Shown here in pieces: positions 63,383 through 64,000 of a stretch of DNA of 64,000 nt. How positions within the stretch are numbered: the stretch's first letter is position 1; each line of letters begins with the position of its first letter. Made by a program: the position numbers and the translations under genes. Under the pieces are notes generated by a model. That model did not search any database. It was not told the DNA's origin and saw only the letters and a list, made by a program, of their open reading frames with translations. This DNA comes from Ectobius pallidus (Eukaryota; Arthropoda; Insecta; Blattodea; Ectobiidae): positions 154,025,042 through 154,089,041 of the forward strand of contig CAXKWD010000002.1 in assembly GCA_964059195.1 (NCBI GenBank), given 5' to 3'.

Positions 63383-64000
63383 ATGAAGTTTGAGAAGCAA
63401 AACGTGTCCTTACAAGTCCGACCCATAGAGCGGGTGGCTTCGAACCATGAACGCAAACATAGCATATTACTACCCGATAGTATCAGGAGTGTTGTATGTG
63501 GGCCGTCAGGTTCGGGGAAAACAAACGTGTTAATAAATATTCTTCTACACCCAACGGCGTACATTTTTCAAATGTTTTCATTTTTTCAAGATCGCTGTTT
63601 CAACCTAAATATAAAATGCTTGAAGAAATTTTAGCCAGAGTACCAGGAATCGGTTATTACAAGTATGAAAGCTGCGGAGATGGTATGCCAGAGCCAACAG
63701 ACGTAAAACGAAATTCAGTGATCATATTCGACGATATTATGACGGAGCCTCAAAGTCCCATAAGGAATTATTTCAGCATGGGAAGACACAATTCGCTAGA
63801 CATGTTTTATCTAGCCCAGTCGTATGCGAGAATAACAAGACATCTGATAAGAGACAGTTGTAAGTTGTTGATCGTATTTAAGCAGGACGCGTTAAATCTA
63901 AGACATCTATACGATGACTATGTAAATGCAGACATGTCGTTCGATAAATTCCTACAAATGTGTCGCGAATGTTGGTCTTTGGATAAGTACGGATTATTAC
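63383..64000 (+). pseudogene. A32-like packaging ATPase, frameshifted and cut by window end
   Basis: The frame starts at the ATG at 63383 with a Walker A motif CGPSGSGKTN around codons 35-45. It leaves register near 63580-63600, and the continuation in another frame stays open to the window end, with a Walker B-like VIIFDDIM near 63724-63747. The FtsK/HerA-type ATPase pumps DNA into capsids in this virus group. It is divergent from the PLA2 gene, with the two starts about 80 bp apart. The break near 63590 makes it a probable pseudogene. Confidence 0.7.

Larger units (their letters stand above)
62556..64000. mobile_element. endogenous Maverick/adintovirus-like element, partial
   Basis: Three viral-type genes in divergent order (two minus, one plus) run off the window. 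A phospholipase A2 ORF of parvovirus VP1 type next to an A32-like packaging ATPase is the combination reported for adintoviruses and Maverick/Polinton relatives. Integrase, polymerase B and capsid genes would lie beyond 64000. The ATPase is frameshifted, so at least this copy is decayed. Confidence 0.6.

Overview
The window is insect nuclear DNA: AT-rich, intron-bearing and made almost entirely of nested transposable elements. The insect call rests on one conserved host gene of metazoan type, TTAGG-type interstitial telomere repeats, tRNA-derived SINEs, and Penelope, CR1/Jockey, hAT, Harbinger and mariner families common in insects. The element load and very long intron would suit a large-genome polyneopteran such as a cockroach, termite or stick insect, but that is inference. 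There are no bacterial operons and no CRISPR array.

The host gene is on the plus strand. A 44-codon exon (8157-8288) with a mitochondrial-type leader is followed, in the same phase, by a 49-codon exon (54756-54902) carrying the glycine-rich Obg fold of the mitochondrial ribosome GTPase MTG2/GTPBP5. The roughly 46.5 kb between them reads as one intron filled by mobile elements. Upstream (1-8156) are AT-rich sequence, a 150-bp satellite, a minisatellite and a CRE-containing promoter region.

Within the intron, in order: a palindromic Penelope terminus with a hammerhead-like core; MITEs and fold-backs (9.2-13.6 kb); a 10.6-kb DNA transposon (13923-24561) with TIRs of several hundred bp and a transposase-like pseudogene I cannot assign, itself invaded by a coding-intact CR1-like LINE, SINEs and a hAT MITE; a three-level nest (25.6-34.8 kb: I-type LINE < hAT and Penelope < Jockey-type LINE); a palindromic mariner inside a LINE ORF1 relic; a Harbinger-like MITE, CR1 fragments, a hAT MITE and a second Penelope split by a piggyBac MITE (37.4-46.4 kb); then more LINE, hAT, mariner, pogo and SINE pieces.

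Downstream of exon 2 (intron 2 or beyond) are an apparently intact autonomous hAT inside a Harbinger-type MITE (55.3-58.9 kb), a Jockey LINE fragment interrupted by a broken Harbinger (59.4-62.3 kb), and the edge of an endogenous Maverick/adintovirus-like element with a parvovirus-type phospholipase A2 ORF and a packaging ATPase (62.6 kb to the end).

Best candidates for something undescribed are the 10.6-kb transposon with its convergent genes and repeated GTGACGGGTGTGAC motif, the fold-back tRNA-SINE multimers that share single target duplications, and a four-times repeated CRE-CCAAT-TATA module.
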